41,668 nucleotides of DNA from an uncultured Mycoplasmatota bacterium (GTDB lineage: Bacteria; Bacillota_I; Bacilli_A; RF39; UBA660), in assembly GCA_900552235.1 (NCBI GenBank), contig URYZ01000004.1, forward strand, positions 1 through 41,668, written 5' to 3'. How positions within the stretch are numbered: position 1 is the first letter of the stretch; every line of letters starts with the position of its first letter. Under the pieces are notes generated by a model, which saw only the letters and a list, made by a program, of their open reading frames with translations, was not told where the DNA came from and did not search any database. The translations under genes were made by a program, and so were the position numbers. Shown here piece after piece: positions 41,649 through 41,668 of the stretch.

Positions 41649-41668
41649 TTTTCTTAGGAATAAATTTT

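Noticed and set aside
1..41668. UGA read as tryptophan (Mycoplasma code) given the very low GC
   Set aside because: prfB is present with a UGA-dependent frameshift, RF2 keeps the SPF motif, and TGA ends lemA, the sigma factor and the M23 gene at expected lengths.
1..41668. CRISPR array, tRNA, rRNA, insertion sequence or integrase
   Set aside because: No regularly spaced repeats, no tRNA-like TTCGA-containing arms in plausible context, and no transposase or recombinase motifs were seen, including near the rplE break.
39830..41668. parS site near parAB
   Set aside because: No 16-base palindrome close to TGTTTCACGTGAAACA was found in this region or elsewhere in the window.

Overview
The window is about 41.7 kb of very AT-rich bacterial DNA. 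It is densely packed with core housekeeping genes, has short intergenic gaps and Shine-Dalgarno leaders such as GGAGG, and uses the standard genetic code: TGA is a real stop here, including in the prfB frameshift switch. Gene content and order resemble the origin-proximal region of Bacillota. The low GC, reduced gene set, M23/FtsEX module, tandem YitT genes and abundant small membrane proteins suggest an uncultured gut Bacillota/Mycoplasmatota lineage (RF39-like). That placement is an inference; no 16S gene is present.

Layout. (1) Bases 1-933, plus strand: the tail of rpsQ, then rplN, rplX, and the first ~16 codons of rplE, which break off abruptly. (2) 925-2409, minus: a small accessory cluster with a sigma-region-4-like HTH protein, an AgrB-like membrane protein, a possible 27-aa peptide and a polytopic membrane protein. 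(3) 2558-9153, minus: the WecA/TagO-type transferase, then an operon gdpP-like, rplI, dnaB, a LysM-G5-M23 peptidase, walJ-type MBL and rlmH. (4) 9166-9458: a gap holding a promoter, a structured RNA with terminator and anti-terminator-like pairings, and a second promoter. (5) 9459-13049, minus: rpsF-ssb-rpsR, and a separate operon of a kinase-like protein, a tail-anchored protein, LemA and HtpX. (6) 13088-16797, minus: cysS, a YugP-like protein without its zinc site, mrnC, rlmB and a SigH-like sigma factor. (7) 16894-23239, minus: clpC, a surface protein, and ftsE-ftsX-M23. (8) 23331-26549, minus: spoVG, prfB with its +1 frameshift, and two yitT paralogues. (9) 26690-33620: accessory genes, including the only plus-strand gene outside the ribosomal cluster, a frameshifted double-HTH regulator, plus ogt, an HD protein, three unknown genes in one operon and a GNAT. 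(10) 33762-41486, minus: secA, an HD protein, ychF, an AbgT-type transporter, DUF951, parB and parA.

How it fits together. parA and parB at the right edge imply oriC lies just beyond it. A fork moving leftward would then be co-directional with nearly every minus-strand gene, while the ribosomal cluster at the left would be head-on and is cut inside rplE. That makes the join near base 921 the most anomalous point in the window. It could be an assembly chimera or a real rearrangement. Functional themes are replication and segregation (dnaB, ssb, parAB), translation (ribosomal proteins, prfB, cysS, rlmB, rlmH, mrnC), envelope growth (two M23 peptidases, FtsEX, TagO/WecA, secA) and protein quality control (clpC, htpX, lemA). 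No transposase, integrase, CRISPR array, tRNA or rRNA was seen.
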